Below are positions 12,360 to 24,604 of a stretch of 64,000 bases of DNA, piece by piece. The translations under genes were made by a program, and so were the position numbers. Numbering within the stretch: the stretch's first letter is position 1; each line of letters starts with the position of its first letter. The notes under the pieces are model-generated. The model was given only the letters and a program-made list of their open reading frames with translations, was not told where the DNA came from and ran no database searches. The stretch is from assembly GCA_050084985.1 (NCBI GenBank), contig JBITNC010000001.1, positions 130,820,001-130,884,000 on the forward strand, in the 5' to 3' direction. Source of the stretch: Nageia nagi. Taxonomy: Eukaryota; Pinophyta.

Positions 12360-12439
12360 CTTATTTTTCTTTTGGAGACTAGTGATGGGATTGGCTATCT
12401 TTGAGAAATCTTTGAAAAACCTTTGTTAGTACCCATATA

Positions 12440-13110
12440 ATCCCATAAAACCCCTTACCACAATCACACTTGTTGGTGTAGGCAAACTCATTATTACTTA
12501 CACTTTCTTATGATCAACTAAAATTCCTCCTACAAAGATGATGTGACCTAAATACTAAATTTGGGAAACATAGAAGTCACATTTTAATAATTTTCAATAC
12601 AATTGATTTCTTCTCAATACCTCTAGAGCTAACCTTAGATGATAATTATGTTCCTCATCATTATTTAAGTAGATGAGGATATCATCTAAAAATACTAACA
12701 AAAACTTATCTAGCTACTCTCAATAGATACTATTTATCAAGTCCATGAATGGTGCAGGGGCATTCGTTAACCCAAAAGGTCATACAACAAATTTGTAGTG
12801 TCAATACCTAGTTTTAAAAGTTATCTTATGGGTATTTGATCCTTTAATTCTCAATTGATGGTATCCTGATCTTAGATCTATCTTGGGGAAAATAAAAGCA
12901 TCTTTAAGTTGATCGAACAAGTCATAAATCCTAGGTAAAGGATAACTATTCTTGATGGTGACTTTATTCAACATCCTATAATCAATAAATAATTTGAAAG
13001 TTCCATCTTTCTTCTTTACAAATAATATAAGAGTACCCCATGGCAATACACTCAGTTTTATCAACCCTTTTTTTAACAAATATTACAATTGTACATTCAA
13101 CTCTTGCATT
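12440..13110 (-). pseudogene. Ty3/gypsy reverse transcriptase (A2)
   Basis: The RNA-dependent DNA polymerase domain of the element. The open piece 12801-13079 reads [20 protein letters not shown], then [20 protein letters not shown], then [15 protein letters not shown], which are the finger and palm motifs of gypsy RT. The catalytic FLDDILIYL box (family form FIDDILVYS) is in another frame at about 12660-12695. At least one frameshift separates the halves. A1 retains only the part below 12795. Confidence 0.85.
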
Positions 13111-13394
13111 TCAATGGTGTTAATTCTATATGGGGTTCTAGCAATAGGTTCATCTCTTGGAACTAAATCTATAAATAAATTAAATTCTCACTTTGGAGAT
13201 AATTTGGGTATATCTTAAAGAAACACATATTTGTAGTCTCTTAACATAGGGTGCTTATTTAGCAAATCTACCTCTTATTCCATTTCTTTAACTTTGACTA
13301 TATAAATCATTTTTCATTTTCTAATGCTTCTTTTGGATTGCATAGCTATGATCAAATAAGGTTCAAAATATCCTTGATCACTATACACCCTGTA

Positions 13395-13720
13395 TTAATT
13401 TTGAGATACATCAGCATATTCTACCCATCTTTCTTGAAATTCAATCAAAGATTTATGGGCCATTAACCAATCCATGCCTAAGATAATATCATAAGAAGAT
13501 AGGGGAATGACATACAAATCCCACACAATAGACATTTTGGGTAATTCTAGTTCAATAACCCTAAAACAATATCTAACAAGGTATTTCTGACCTAATCCAA
13601 ACTTCACTTGCCACCCATGTATCAAAAATTCTGGTGCCTTTGACATGTCCTTAACTAATAAATTTCAAATAAAACTATCTATAGCACCATAATATATAAA
13701 AATATTTATTTAAAATTTTA
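13395..13720 (-). pseudogene. Retroviral-type aspartic protease (A2)
   Basis: Polyprotein-cleaving protease. A degenerate active-site region reads GAIDSFI near 13680-13705 (family form IDSGATxSFI; the DSG is damaged). The open piece 13395-13646 contains KAPEFLIHGW early and YDIILGMDWLMAHKSLIEF later, the typical second half of plant gypsy retropepsins. It lies between gag and RT as expected. Confidence 0.75.
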
Positions 13721-13739
13721 CCAAGGATTTGGAGAGGTG

Positions 13740-15150
13740 TGGATTGTCCTCTATTCTATCTTGATCCAATGGTTTCAAATATTTGATGCTCTTTTGGTGG
13801 ATCTATCTTCAAGGGATACTTATTAGCATAATGTGCTCCACCATAGTTCCAACATCCATCTCAAGGAGCTTTCTTTTTTTTCAAGAAACTTGTCTCTTGA
13901 TGTATTCTAATTACCTATTAGCTCTAGAAACCATTGACCATGGTTTTTGAAACTTTGGTTTCCATTTTTGGGATTCTGATGTTGCTTATGAAACTACTAA
14001 TTCTTCCTATAGAAATTCTTCTTGTTAAAGCCTTTGTTTACAAATGGTCTCTTCTCAAATATGGAGTGATTTCCATCCTTGTATCCATGATTATATTTCT
14101 TGTTGCTTATTTTTTATGCTTGATGCTATGCACTATGATTCTTTTGGTGTATTTCCTTATCTTTTTCATTTGGAAGATTGTAGTTTACAAAGATCTTTTT
14201 TATTCCCAAGTTACTTTCTTCCCTTTTTGTAAGGTCATATGCCTCTTTAAGTGTTTTGGGGTTCAAGACATTTACCATAGTTTTGATCTTGGGATCTAAC
14301 CCCATAAGGAATCTATGCACCTTTAGATGATTTTGATTTTTTGTAATGTACTTAAGGAGTTTGATAAATCCTTGATGATAAATCTGAACACTCATGGATC
14401 CTTACTGAAAAGTATAGTATTCTTCATACTTTCTATCATAATATACCTAAGGAATAAATCTTTTGTGAAATGTTGTAGTAAATTTTATAGACTTTAGGTA
14501 TTGGATCCCATGCTCAATCTTATATACATTCCACCATTCTAGAGCAATATCCTAAAAATTAGAGGTATCCCATACTATTTTTGTCTCTAGAGATACATTT
14601 TTCATTGAGAAGTAGGTTTTTTCTTCTTCTAGCCATACTTATTCTTGTTCTACTTTTTTTTTATCATTAAATTTTAGAATTTAAGCTTTCTTTAGATTTG
14701 CTATAAGTTCTTGTTCAATTCTTTCCTATATCTAATCTTCTATCCCTTCAGGTCTTTCTTGTTTGGGATCAAGTTCTTTTCTTAGAGGTTTAACCCTTAG
14801 ATTTAGAAAATTATTTATTATTTCTTATTACTCTACCACTTGCTCTTGTAATCTCATGGTGGCTTCTTCTCCTCTATTGTTCTAGATGGAATGACTTGAA
14901 GAACTCTCATTCTCATTGTTGGGAACCCTTCTATTGGCATTCATCATTATTCCATTTCTAACATTTTAGCCTCTAACATTTTGGATTTTGATGTCTAGCA
15001 TTTCTTTGATTTTCCTTGGCATTGGCATTCATAGGAAGGTCATTTATGGAACCTTATTGCTAGTTGCTTGAAGCTCTTGTTACTCGTATTGGAATTTCCA
15101 TAATTTGAGTCCACCAAATGGTATTGTTTTTAGGCTCAATCATACTCATG
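13740..15150 (-). pseudogene. Gag nucleocapsid/capsid (A2)
   Basis: Gag forms the virus-like particle. The open piece 14126-14395 reads SVQIYHQGFIKLLKYI, KVHRFLMGLDPKIKTMVNVL and TLKEAYDLTKREE, a standard gypsy capsid core. Downstream, at 13801-13860, the zinc knuckle reads CWNYGGAHYANKYPLK: the second and fourth ligands of the CCHC box are Tyr instead of Cys, each a G-to-A change on the coding strand. The likely start region is near 15150. Stops scatter through the N-terminal part (14400-15100). Confidence 0.75.
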
Positions 15151-15213
15151 TTGACTTCTAAACTCTTATAGCAAAAGAATCATGGACTATAGGCTTGAGG
15201 GTTTGAACATGAT

Positions 15214-15225
15214 GCTCTAATACTA
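15214..15225 (-). other. Primer-binding site of A2 (decayed tRNA-iMet type)
   Basis: On the minus strand it reads TAGTATTAGAGC against the canonical plant initiator-Met site TGGTATCAGAGC. The two differences are transitions (G to A and C to T). It sits one base inside the LTR terminus TGTAATGAATAC at 15227, which fixes the start of the 5' LTR. Confidence 0.7.
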
Positions 15226-16204
15226 ATGTAATGAATACTCTTATTCTAAACATCCAAAACCCTAAATTTTAGACTATTTTTTTTAGTTTAAACACTCAAA
15301 AGATATAGGAATGGACTCAAGTGATCCACATGAGTTTGTTAATGCTATTAGATAGTCAACACCCACAAGGCAAGATTGGATAAATACTATATTATCCAAC
15401 CCTGATTAAATATCTTTTGATGTTTACTCCACAATGCTCATCTCATTAGGGAGATGACTTAAATTTTACCCCACCATTTTCACTTCACAAACTATGTAGC
15501 AAACACTTTGGACATAGCGTAGTGGTTTCCTACTTGGGGCCCATATCACCTAAGAGAATGTACATCCACTAGGTTACACAACCTCACCTGATGATAAACC
15601 TCCAACTTATAGGAGTAGATAGTTTATCCTAAATAAAATTCCTTATGAGTAGGAAATGTTATCACCTATGGAATAGTCATCATACTCCTATGTGCTTAAT
15701 TGCAAGTAATATGACTACTAAATTACCTTCACCTGATAATCATAGTTTTAGTAATTGATATCCTCATTTAACACCCTATAGAGGATATGATACACTAGCC
15801 TGCCTATATTTATTAGCTAGGCTCAACATGGAATCTGACATCCCTATGCCCTTATCTTAAGGATCCATGGGTATCGAAACAATACCCTTGAGTTGTTTGT
15901 AAGTCTAGTTAAGTTTAAGCAAGGTTATAAATAAATCACCAATTACCTAACAAAATCATATTGTAAGCAAGAAGAATCAAAATAAATTGTTTAGGAAGCC
16001 ATAAGAGATCTGTAGATTACAATTATCCCATACATATGGTACTATGTAATTAATACTACTTTATAAAAGTTCTCATACTATTATTTAGTAATGTTCCTTG
16101 AGATGATAGTAAAGTCAACTACTACTATAACGGAAGTATGGCATGAAGTGGTTAATACTCAAGGAATATTATTTTAGAATATTGTTTAGCAAGAAAGGTT
16201 CAAC

Positions 16205-16710
16205 TAAAAAATATTCCATGCCATTTTATTTCACCACCAAATCCATCCAAAAGTCCCTTTTTTGTTGAATCTATTCCTTAGGGTCTTTCCTTCTTAGCCT
16301 TTATTTCATATCAAACCTTTTTCCTTGTTTGACTAACCAAGTATTCTCAAGTGTTCCCATAGGATTTCAAATTATCCCATTAGTTCCCAGTTGATCACAT
16401 TTTGATCTCAAAGATCCCTAACATTTCCTAATTTATGCTAAACCTTAATTTGGAACCATAACTCTAGGTTGGGATCTTTTTCAATCCATTAGGGTTTATT
16501 AGGGTTATTGACCTTATCAATCTCCTAAACGTAGAGATGTTTATAAACACACTTGGTCAATAATATTTTTCTATTTCTATTAAATCAAATGATCATGTTA
16601 TAGTCACATGCTATATTTATTTCATATTATATGTCATGAAAACTTGATGGTATCATATAACCCTATTTAATTGCAACAAGCATCCATTAATATATGAGCA
16701 AAGTAAGAAG
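16205..16710. repeat. 580-bp tandem duplication, left copy
   Basis: Pairs with 16790-17300 at a spacing of about 580 bases. Shared blocks include CCCATAGGATTTCAAATTAT, GATCCCTAACATTTCCTAAT, GGGATCTTTTTCAATCCATT and AAAACTTGATGGTAT. No coding content. A short GAA run (GAAGAAGAAGAAGA) follows at about 16710-16723. Confidence 0.85.
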
Positions 16711-16789
16711 AAGAAGAAGATTCATTGAATTAACAAGATACATCTAATTATTAACTATAGCATCTCCACTAAAGAATCATTGAATTAAC

Positions 16790-17300
16790 AATATTCCATA
16801 TCATTTTCTTTCACTATCGAATCTATCCAAAAGTCTCTTTTTGGTTAACTTAGTTCCTTAGGGTTTTCCTTCCTAGCCTTTATTTCATGTTAATCCTTTT
16901 AACTTATTTGACTATCCAAGTATTCCCAAGTGTTCCCATAGGATTTCAAATTATCCCATTATTTCCTAGTTTGATCCCATTCATTCCCATTTTGATCCTA
17001 AGGATCCCTAACATTTCCTAATTTATTCCAAACCTCAATTTGGAACCATAATTCTAAGTTGGGATCTTTTTCAATCCATTGAGGTTTATTAGGGTTATTG
17101 ACCCTATCAATCTCCTAAATTTATATATCTTTGTAAACACATTGGTCAACAATATTTTTTTTATTTCTATCAAATCATATGATCTTGTCATAGCTACATA
17201 CTATATTTATTTCATATTAGATGTTATGAAAACTTGATGGTATTATTTAACTCTATTTAATTACAACATGCATCCATTAATATTTTGAGCAAAGTAAGGG
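16790..17300. repeat. 580-bp tandem duplication, right copy
   Basis: Second copy of the 16205-16710 block, roughly 85-90% identical by eye, with small indels (for example an extra TTGATCCCATTCATTCCCA-type insertion). It lies inside the 5' LTR region of A2. Confidence 0.85.
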
Positions 17301-18490
17301 ACAAAAGAAACATTTAATTAAAATAAGATACATCTATTTATTAACTATAGAGTCTCAACTAAAGAATCTCATAAAATCATCCATCTATTAATGAAACTAC
17401 CTTTCATTAATTATTACAAGCATAAGTTAATACCAAGGGAGTAATAATAATTAAAAATGATCTTAAGATACAAATAGGATTGTAACCTCATTAAAGCATA
17501 ATTAGGTCCTATTACAAATCATGCCAAAAAAACTTTTTTCATTAATACATCTCCACCTCATAGTAGAAACACCTCCATCTATCTTTGATAAATATTTATC
17601 CTTGTTGAGACTTCATCATCTTTTATCGAGGTTCTTTTCCAAGGATCAATATAAATTGGGTCAAGTAATAGGAATGGTATAGAGTTTGAGGATTAAGACA
17701 ACCCTTTATCAAATTTATGACCTAAATACAAATGATATACAACATGTTATTTTTAAAATTAAACTACGGACCTTAGGAGGTTTTTAACTCCTCCCTTCCT
17801 TGGTCTCATGATAAAATTTTAAAAATAAAAGTATCCATCTCAAACTATTGTAAAGATTACCTCATACCAAATATCTTTCTTAATTAATTTAATTATATTT
17901 TTTTTTATCATATCAATTTCACACCATTCTTTAGTAATTAGTCATACCTCTTTACCCTTTTACAAAAAGAAAGTAATTTACATTTTGTTATGTATACCAT
18001 ATTTACTTATTACCTCTATTTAACCTTTTCTAAAATAACATATTATCTATTTTAATTAATTATTACTTATTTTAAATATCACTTTTATTTGATCCATTCA
18101 CCTAAGTTCTGAAATAAAAACCAAATAATATCATTCCTTTTCATGTATATTGAAGTCTTACGAGGAATCAGACCAAGTTGCTCATCATGGAGGAGAGTCT
18201 CATGAATTAAAATCCATCTTCATATGATTAATCAACTCATGTTTTAAAAAATAATTGATGGTATATTTACCTAAAAATCGTATCATGTGCACAAATTTAG
18301 AAGCCTAAAATGTAGGTGGAAGGGATTTTGATTTATTCATTTCCCATGATTTCACTCATTTCGTATTGGAAATGAATAGAAACTATTCTCGTAATGGCAT
18401 TTCCAAATGACTAAAACTCCACCTAGGCAAGGTAACAAATCCCATTTAGCATATTGATGGTAAAGTATGCATAAAAATAATTTTTGAAAA
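17301..18490. other. Unassigned AT-rich DNA in the A2 5' LTR region
   Basis: I see no coding similarity and no obvious repeat of other parts of the window here. It separates the tandem duplication from the PPR remnant. Confidence 0.4.
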
Positions 18491-18494
18491 TACT

Positions 18495-18900
18495 ACAAAG
18501 TCGTTTGACTAATACGACTATCAGATGTAAAGCCAAACTTTGTACCATTCATCAGTAATTCTAGCATATGCCATCGTGGGGGCTCGAGAAGAATGTATGG
18601 AGATCCATCAAAGAGTAGTTGAAAATGGCTTTAAATTAAATGTTAAGGCCAAGAGTGCCTTAATGGAAGTTTGCAAAACATGGAAGAATACACAAGGGTT
18701 CAAAATATGTTTGATAATGGCATGTAGTAGACAAGTTTAATGCACAAAATGTATATTTGAGAAGGTGCTTGATATTTTAAGACAAGCACAATACATAGGA
18801 GTAAACAAAAAATATTGAAACCTTTATGAACACATGTGCCATCATGGGAGTTTGGAAAAAAAGTATGGTTATGTTAAGATAAGGAATTCATTTTCTAGAG
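18495..18900 (+). pseudogene. PLS-type PPR protein remnant
   Basis: PPR proteins bind organellar RNA. Two consecutive repeats are recognisable through frameshifts. The first reads DVKPNF, then SSVILAYAIVGAREECMEIH and QRVVENGFKLNVKAKSAL. The second reads ILRQAQYIGVNK, then in another frame TFMNTCAIMGVWKKSMVMLR. Spacing and wording fit the plant S/L repeats (family form SSVLxACAxxGALxxGxEIH). The repeat start MYHSS at 18540 is not a true start. No upstream gene body is visible, so this is an isolated fragment within the LTR region. It shares the phrase QRVVENG with the PPR remnant at 25.8 kb. Confidence 0.7.
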
Positions 18901-19735
18901 GCATCTCCCCAAACAACAGGTTAGGATTCAATATTCTATTCCAAGGTGAAAATAATCTAATAAAGCATGGAAGCTCTATAGAAGAATATGAGGCACGAAG
19001 ATTACAAGGCACTCTTTTAACACTCAAAAAGTGGTTTCAATTCAAGTCCAAAGTAAGGAGATCATCCTTTTTTTGATTTCATAACATTAGGGGGCTATGC
19101 AAGCATAAAAATGGAAGAGATCATACTTAAGAAATTTTTAGTATCTACGAAAATGTAGAAAATACTTATGAATGGAAACTAGAGAATATTACACACACCA
19201 TATATACATCATGAAAAAGGAAATAGATATCCACTCCACACTTGCCTACCATGTATCTCATGGCCTCCAAAATATGTTCTAAAACTAGCTATAAGTATGA
19301 AAAAGTAAGGGAAATCTCAAATCATTTTGTTAGAGTAAAAAGGATACATGATAATGGGGTACATAGGAAGTAGTGTAATTGGCCAATAAAGCAATATAGA
19401 CATTGTACTCAAATCCAATGTGATTGAAAAAGGATTATTAATTTCTTCTTCTTTCCAAGACATAAAGTGCCCACTACCACATATATTATATTAGTTAAAG
19501 CAATTAGTATGTCCCTTTCAAATGGAAGAAGACTTCTATCAACAATAAAAAAAATCATTTCATACAACTTATTAAATAACATCATGTACAACTAGTTTTC
19601 TAAAATACAAAAGAATGCACCTGGAATTGGAGAGATAGAAGGGCTTCTTTTCTTCACATAACTCTACACCCAAGCTTGATAATAATAAGAATGAAATAAT
19701 AAGAGATAAGTGATTTTTTTTTAATGTCCCACCCT

Positions 19736-19748
19736 CCTATTTATAGCC
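19736..19748 (-). promoter_or_regulatory. TATA box of an LTR promoter
   Basis: The minus strand reads GGCTATAAATAGG, a strong plant TATA element, about 800 bases inside the outer LTR edge at 20549, the usual U3 length. A GC-richer stretch and an AT-rich leader follow. No equivalent TATAAATAG occurs at the corresponding place in the 3' LTR. Confidence 0.5.
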
Positions 19749-20549
19749 AAGGAGGTTGAATTTTATCCAAATGAATGTCTTCTCATTCTTTTAATAATGT
19801 TTGGGGTAGGTTTGATTAAAGTTATTGATAATTGTAATGGAATTTAATACCTTGGAACTTTTTCTATTAACTAAAAAATTAGTTCCAATTGTTATCCATA
19901 CCTAACACAAGGAGATAAAAATAAGTAAGGTCATTACTCAATTACTTTTCATAACCATTCAATATCTTGTAACAACACAAGGTGACCTTAGACCTTTCTT
20001 AACTATTTTTTTTTTTAATTCTCACTTTAGTTTACTAACAACAATAAGTAAAAATTTGAATTTGAAGAAAGAGAATATTCATTACCTCCCTTTTTGAATT
20101 TAAATTGTGAAAATTCACAATAAGAAATCAACCACACATCTTACCTGCAATGGTCACCTCAATCTATAGGATACTTTTTAAACCACACATATCCACAAAC
20201 ACACATTCATAATCAAAATTGGCATTCATCACTGATTATTCTACCATGCAGCTACATGATTTATGATGGTCATTAGGTTTTTTCAATGAACCAATGCTAA
20301 TCATTAACTCACTCTTATCCTTTTGTTTCTATCAGCAATTCATCCTTGGTTCCTTGGGTCTTTTCCACACTTTCTATCTTGGTTTAACCTATAACCTATG
20401 TCAAAACATCTCAAAGCCAACATCAAACTGATACAAATAAATCATATCACTATTTAAAACTCATCATCACATAGCTTAATTCAAATTGAATCTCATTAGG
20501 ATCTTGATGGTACTCAAGTATTAACAGTACAATTGGGTGGGTCATTATA

Positions 20550-22415
20550 GATGGCAACTTTGGGGGCATGGGAGGAAGTGTGTGGGCTCTATGAGCCTTA
20601 CATATCCTTACCCTAGCTTATAGAACTTATTGCCTTGGGAAAACCCTGCATGGTATTTTGGAGTCTTATAAATACCAAAATTGGATTCCTAACCAACACA
20701 AACCCACTAAGGTTTACTTCAATGCATAAAAAGAAAAAAGGCTTGTTCCTAAAATTTCATGACTTCTAAACATGTATTACAATACAAAGAAAGTTCAAAA
20801 GGGTTTTAAAGAAAAAAATACAATATTGTTAATATTTTTATTTTTTTAATCTATATATCATAAGTTGAACTATCACATAGGTCTTGCATTTACATAACTT
20901 TAACTTAATTTAAATTAGGGTTCCTTCATTCCTAACTATGTTAAGATTTTCAATCCATACAAAGTTTAAATCAAGAATATGAAAGTTCATATGCAATGCA
21001 TTCTAGTTGCTACAATCAACAAGAAAAATCATAAATTCATTTTTTATTAATTTCATGTTCATACATTATCCACCAATGTAACTTAAATGAACACAAAATC
21101 TCTTACTACCATTCGTAGATGGCTTTCAAAGAACTTTTCCATATTCCACACCTATGTCTAGCATTGGTTCCTAGGAATATTACTATTTCATAATAATCCA
21201 ACATATCATAGATTGATACCATCATTTCATGCTAATCCAACTTAACATGGATTTATTCTTATTCAAACTTTATATGAATCTAATCATCTACATAATCCCC
21301 AAAAATATATCATTAAAACTCTACACCTTAAACTACATATTCCATTTTCATCCTTTAATATAATAAAGGAAAATATCTCATTATAGCATTTCTTTTGTAA
21401 GAGTAGTATATCCTACACATCTTTTGATCCAAACTAATACCTTCAAACTTTCCTTACTAGAACCAATTCCTATGATCCTAAGATTCACATAACACCTTGT
21501 TATTTGAAGCTTCTTGTGATAAATTAGGTTAGCTAGACCTAGTTTACATATTATCTCTTTAGTATCAAGTTTATAAACAAGTGCAAAATAAACTTTTACA
21601 CCACTATAACATTACTATACCTACTCATGAGATCAAGTAATCCATTAAGCATTAGGTTCTTACCTTCTTTTGCAAAATTCATATGTCATAGTCCATTAGG
21701 TATATCTTGTTATCATAAAAGCAAGGTCATTCCTACCAAATTATTAACACATATTTACTTAACAAATTTAAGAGTTTTCAATGAAACTATATTCATAACA
21801 TGTTTCTACTTCTCTAAAGAAATCATGTACATTTTTTTTTATCTTAATAATAAACAAAAGGTTGATAATAAAGCATCACACACTTTATCCTAAAATTAGA
21901 TTCCTATATCTAATTTAAATTGGATAATATAATTAATCACTTGAAAATTGATTAATTTCCAAGTGCTCCATACCAATTTGATAATTAAACTAACAAATCA
22001 GAATATAATTATACCTTATCCTATATTCCTGATTTGATGTCACAATCCTTGGGCATAGTCCTTTATTGTAAAGATGCAATAACAAGATTCCTATAGCTTG
22101 ATCCATCATAAAATGTTAGAAACATGTGTTATGCACATCAAATATATATTTCATCAATTTGATCATATCATAGGTAGAGAAATATGCCAACTATCTATAA
22201 AAATATGGACAATTTACCTTGTATCAATAAGATATTAATCTCAACAATCTCTAGATGTTATCCTTACAAATTATTGGTATTCAAAATGGAAGGAAAAATG
22301 TATTACTATTTTTCTCCATATATTACTCATACCTATTTACCACATTTTCCAAGAACTAAACCTATCACATTCTCACAACAAGAAGTTAGTCCATAGGCCG
22401 AAGTGTTTGAGTCTT
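20550..22415. other. Unassigned DNA, possibly internal leader of a minus-strand element
   Basis: It lies between the outer end of A2 and a minus-strand primer-binding site at 22416, so it would be the internal region of another element into which A2 inserted. No gag or pol similarity is visible in any frame, as in non-autonomous (LARD-like) elements. The open frames at 21627-21893 and 22184-22396 look accidental. Confidence 0.35.
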
Positions 22416-22427
22416 GCTCTGATACCA
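22416..22427 (-). other. Orphan primer-binding site, exact tRNA-iMet match
   Basis: The minus strand reads TGGTATCAGAGC, identical to the plant initiator-Met site, followed by AAGACTCAAACAC. The adjacent LTR would start near 22430 with TCTAATAATCACTC, which resembles the family S terminus (TGTAATAACACTATTTCA on this strand). So the LTR to the right may be a diverged family S LTR. Confidence 0.6.
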
Positions 22428-22429
22428 AA

Positions 22430-24600
22430 TCTAATAATCACTCTATCTCATATTAAAAACCATATTAATTTTTTTTAATATCATGAATAACTAATCATTT
22501 TTAACATGTCATTATACTAAAACATAATTATGAGTCCATATCTTTTATTTTGATTCTAAAACATTGCTTACTGATGTTAATGTTACATTGTAAGGTTTCA
22601 ACATCCATAAGTTTTATATAATTAAATCTTATTACAATATTATTACCAAAATATTTTATCATTAGCTTAACTCAAAACTAAATACATACAAGGAATATTA
22701 AACTTAAACACTAAGTTTATCTATCCTAAACCTAACATGGATTGTAACCATAGTAAAAATTGTTATCTTCCAAAGTAGTTATTTCCTTTACAACATGCTT
22801 AAAAGGAATTCTTTAATCTCAAATTACATACATTCATAAACTCAATAACATAACCATATATTGAAAACTACGAATGGTAACCAATCTCAAATCAAATTGA
22901 ACATAATACCCCAAGTTAGATTACCTTTAAAAAACTCAAGGAAATCATCTCATAGATTATGAAAATCATAAATGGCAAAAGCATTCAATACATGACACAA
23001 TGATTTGAGCTAATGATTGGGAAAAATACCCTTGGTGTTACCACACCAAGAAAACCCTTGGTAGCTATGCTAGCTAATAATATTTTTATTATCATAATAA
23101 TAATATATGACATTTTGGAATAAATATCTCTTTTCATAACTTCAGTACAACCACTATGTTAACTTGAAACAATTTTTCATCTTAAGTACATCTTAACCAG
23201 CTATTTGGTTCTTATACAAATGCAAACTCAACTATTTACACATCCTTGTGCAATCAAATGCATACAATAATATTTCAACTATTTTCATTAATACAAGGAT
23301 CATGAACTCATTTCCTAGTGTATCACACAAACCATGAATTCATCCTCTTAGTTTCCTTCAAGCACTATTTACATTTCCATAATTAAACATAACCATAATA
23401 TTTTTATTTAGATGCTAAAGTTTGTACATCATATAATAGTAAGATAATTTTTTTATCTAACAATAATAATACAACTATTATCAAACTAGTCCTTTGCTAT
23501 AAATAGCGTCATTAACAAATATACATTACCATGAATTTATTAAATCATGCTAGCACATACAACAATATTTAAAAATAGTAACTTTAAATACATTTCAAGA
23601 TTATTAATCTCCTAATCATATTGCATTATGATTAAAATCTAGATAAATATTAGGTCTATTAAGAATAGTCTTGACCTTAGCTAAGTCTACACAAATGTGC
23701 TACATACTTTAATATAATCTAGTGAGTAACATTACCTACATATACCAAATATCGTAAGAAATAAATAATCAATAGGACTTTTGGTCATTCTTCAATATAA
23801 CAAAGAAGGTTAATCAAATCAATGATATATAGACTAGACTATTTGATAAGATCATCTCTACTATCCATAATTAAACTAATAGAAAGGAATTCACAAGTAA
23901 TAACAATAAATTAAGACTTACAATTAAATGTACATCTTCTATCCATATAATTTTAGATCTTATCGCCTATAAACATGTAATCAAGTTGTCTCAAAAACTA
24001 CTATAATAACTAGTTCTTCTTAAGAACCACTAGGTTCCATCAATTAATTAGGAGTTACTCTACAATAAATCATGAACACATGTTTATTACATATTTCACA
24101 TAATCTCCAATGAATATCTCATCCTAAGACATTTTCGTAGGAATATAAATCTTTAAGTAAGGTATTTAGATATCTTATTCTAGTTTTTATCTCACAATAA
24201 TTTGTTTTCAATATCCAAATTTCCTTTAGCATTGAGAAATAAGATAATTATTTCATTTAAGATTATTTACATTAATTCACCTTCTATATATATATATATA
24301 TATATATATTCTTGTAGCTAAGGATTTTCAAAATGCTATATTATGATTTTAAAAGACAATCATCATTTAATTGTTAAAATGATTAAGGGTAAATAAAATT
24401 TCTTACCTCCATTTTGTCATTTTGTTTTACACATACTGATTTTTCTTTTCTTGAAACTATTAAATGATCACCTCAAACTCTAGACATTTGGAAGAAATAT
24501 ATCTCCACATCAATATCCCTATAATCAGACTTATTAGGACCTTCTCCAAGGTGGAGTACACCAAGTGGGTATTGTACAGAATGTGTTCGATTGGATATGA
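22430..24600 (-). other. Probable LTR of the orphan element, then unassigned DNA
   Basis: AT-rich and non-coding. It starts beside the primer-binding site. A TA-dinucleotide microsatellite is at about 24288-24311. I could not place the outer LTR border, and no second copy was recognised in the window. Confidence 0.35.
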
Positions 24601-24604
24601 ATTA

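Larger units (their letters stand above)
10384..15226 (-). mobile_element. Chromovirus A2 internal region (gag-pol)
   Basis: A full set of Ty3/gypsy parts in correct minus-strand order: primer-binding site at 15214-15225, gag (13740-15150), protease (13395-13720), RT (12440-13110), RNase H (12102-12359), integrase (10981-11730), chromodomain (10481-10614) and polypurine tract (10384-10397). The C-terminal chromodomain places it among the chromoviruses. Many stops and frameshifts make it non-autonomous. Confidence 0.85.
15227..20549 (-). repeat. 5' LTR region of A2, enlarged or rearranged (5.3 kb)
   Basis: The inner end starts TGTAATGAATAC beside the primer-binding site. The outer end GGGTGGGTCATTATA (20549) matches the 3' LTR end GGATGGGTCATTACA, and 19995-20549 follows 9845-10383. 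Between them I find little similarity to the 3' LTR, but do find a 580-bp tandem duplication, a PPR remnant and a separate TATA-box promoter region. This region is therefore a long LTR that has taken in foreign DNA, or a recombinant of two LTR subfamilies. Confidence 0.55.

Noticed and set aside
13934-14299. 121-codon hydrophobic plus-strand frame with membrane-like segments
   Set aside because: It lies antisense to the A2 gag, whose minus-strand text is recognisable. The hydrophobicity comes from complementing Lys/Glu codons.
18834-19076. 80-codon frame as an independent small gene
   Set aside because: Its first residues are a frame-shifted reading of the second PPR repeat (TFMNTCAIMGVW in the neighbouring frame). 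The remainder matches nothing I know.
21627-21893. 88-codon frame in the 20.5-22.4 kb spacer
   Set aside because: It has no recognised motif, an AT-biased composition equal to its flanks and no partner elsewhere in the window.
22416-22427. tRNA gene fragment
   Set aside because: Only the 12 bases complementary to the tRNA-iMet 3' end are present, which is a retroelement primer-binding site; no cloverleaf can be drawn around it.
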